A stretch of 29,571 bases of DNA from Lentisphaeria bacterium UBA1776 (GTDB lineage Bacteria; Verrucomicrobiota; Lentisphaeria; Victivallales; Victivallaceae), in contig DCGO01000039.1 of assembly GCA_002314605.1 (NCBI GenBank), positions 6,818 through 36,388 of the forward strand, in the 5' to 3' direction. The stretch's first letter is position 1; every line of letters starts with the position of its first letter. Below are positions 28,783 through 29,571 of the stretch, one piece after another. The translations under genes and the position numbers were made by a program. Below the pieces are notes generated by a model, which was not told the origin of the DNA, did not search any database, and worked only from the letters and a program-made list of their open reading frames with translations.

Positions 28783-29571
28783 TCACCGGGAAGACGGCTT
28801 CTGCTCCTCAAGGTGCAGCAGCAGGATCCTCAGAATTTCCTGAATGGCCGCCGGGCTCCGGTGGGAGCTGTGACCCGATTTGACGATGAGTTCGCTTGCC
28901 GCCCCGTCCAGATGACTGCTGAAATACGGGACCACACCATCGGTGCCGCCGGGCCGGTTGGCCATTTCCGTGTCGCCGATAATGGAGTGATACACCAGAT
29001 CGTCCTTCAGAGGAGAATCCTTGACGCCTTTGATGAAAACACTGTCCGGTTCCAGATTGTCAAGTCCGGTGTAGAACTGGTTTCTCAGATTTTCCGGGAG
29101 CTTGTTGTCCTTTGTTACATATTTCCGGACGATGTGTCTGGCAAGTCTGCCGTGTTTTGTGACGGTATCCGGCAGCTGGGTGATCCTTGAGCCGAAATGG
29201 GCCAGCCACCAGTCGGCCATTGCCGATCCCCGGTGGGGAACCGAGAGAAAAATCGCCCGGTGTACGAATGGAAGCGGGGTGAGGCAGATAATCGCGTCCA
29301 TTGCCCGGCGATCTTCAGGAGTGAGGTCCTTGTTGATGGTTTCCCAGCTGCAGCCGGTGATTTTTTCCGCAAAATAATGAGGATCCTTCTGCAGCAACAG
29401 CCGGGTGATCAAGCCTCCCATGCTGTGACCGACCAGCACCATTTTTCTGAAATTCCGTATGGATTCCGGGGTGGTGCAGAGTTCTTTTTCTACTCCAAGG
29501 AGAGCCTCTCTCAGTTTTGCGGCTGACATGATGATGGGCGAACCGCTGGAATAGGAGAAGAACCAGAACTG
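28783..29571 (-). CDS. Alpha/beta-hydrolase, lipase/esterase-like (5' end beyond the window)
   Basis: The C-terminal 262 residues of an alpha/beta-hydrolase; the frame stays open to the window edge, beginning QFWFFSYSSGSPI, so the N-terminus is missing. The nucleophile Ser is in VGHSMGG, the acid is probably the Asp in GGTDGVVPY and the base the His in KSGHSSHRSP. An ISVPHRGS segment (read as FLSVPHRGS) is also typical of this group, which includes secreted or lipid-anchored esterases with a PGAP1-like outline. Whether it has a signal peptide cannot be seen. An internal ATG at 29529 is not the true start, because coding sequence clearly continues upstream. It converges on the terminase gene. 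Confidence 0.85.
   Translation of the reverse strand, partial: QFWFFSYSSGSPIIMSAAKLREALLGVEKELCTTPESIRNFRKMVLVGHSMGGLITRLLLQKDPHYFAEKITGCSWETINKDLTPEDRRAMDAIICLTPLPFVHRAIFLSVPHRGSAMADWWLAHFGSRITQLPDTVTKHGRLARHIVRKYVTKDNKLPENLRNQFYTGLDNLEPDSVFIKGVKDSPLKDDLVYHSIIGDTEMANRPGGTDGVVPYFSSHLDGAASELIVKSGHSSHRSPAAIQEILRILLLHLEEQKPSSR

Noticed and set aside
28783..29529. Lipase as a complete gene starting at the internal ATG
   Set aside because: In-frame residues upstream of that ATG are hydrophobic and hydrolase-like and stay open to the window edge, so the gene is partial.

Overview
This 29.6 kb window is a gene-dense, GC-rich stretch of a bacterial chromosome. The cell is Gram-negative: lpxA makes lipid A, two proteins carry lipobox signals, there is a YdbH/AsmA-like envelope protein, and one small protein looks periplasmic. 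The topoisomerase pair is of the parE/parC type best known from Bacteroidota and from bacteria of the Planctomycetota-Verrucomicrobiota-Lentisphaerota group. A gut-type Lentisphaerota or Verrucomicrobiota bacterium would fit, but that placement is inference; no rRNA or other marker is present to settle it.

Layout. (1) 76-4522, plus strand: a polyprenyl-phosphate sugar synthase-like glycosyltransferase, a divergent PurN-fold formyltransferase and a large YdbH-like lipoprotein, the last two overlapping. (2) 4604-6530, minus strand: an NPD-family flavin oxidoreductase with its own promoter, and a ZIP metal transporter whose last ~43 codons are put out of frame by an 8-G run. (3) 6653-9085: a glycoside hydrolase family 2 enzyme (plus) converging on a small exported helical protein (minus). 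(4) 9284-15752, plus strand: parE-parC, translationally coupled, then a membrane-bound sensor histidine kinase. (5) 15796-18834, minus strand: guaA, rsmD, a two-helix membrane protein and a lipoprotein, closely packed. (6) 19168-23517, plus strand: lpxA, gpmI, an M50-type membrane protease and xseA, divergent from guaA. (7) 23471-27227, minus strand: two large multi-pass membrane proteins and a small anchored protein, of unknown function and visibly lower GC. (8) 27517-28770, plus strand: a phage-type terminase large subunit standing alone, preceded by three palindromes. (9) 28783-29571, minus strand: a GHSMGG lipase/esterase cut by the window edge.

Most of the window is core metabolism and information processing (nucleotide synthesis, DNA topology, DNA repair, rRNA methylation, glycolysis, lipid A). 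The parts that stand out are the lone, apparently intact terminase with its palindromic upstream region, the homopolymer frameshift in the ZIP gene, and two unlinked promoters (parE and lpxA) that share two identical 11-base blocks at exactly the same spacing. No tRNA, rRNA, CRISPR array, insertion sequence or integrase was seen.
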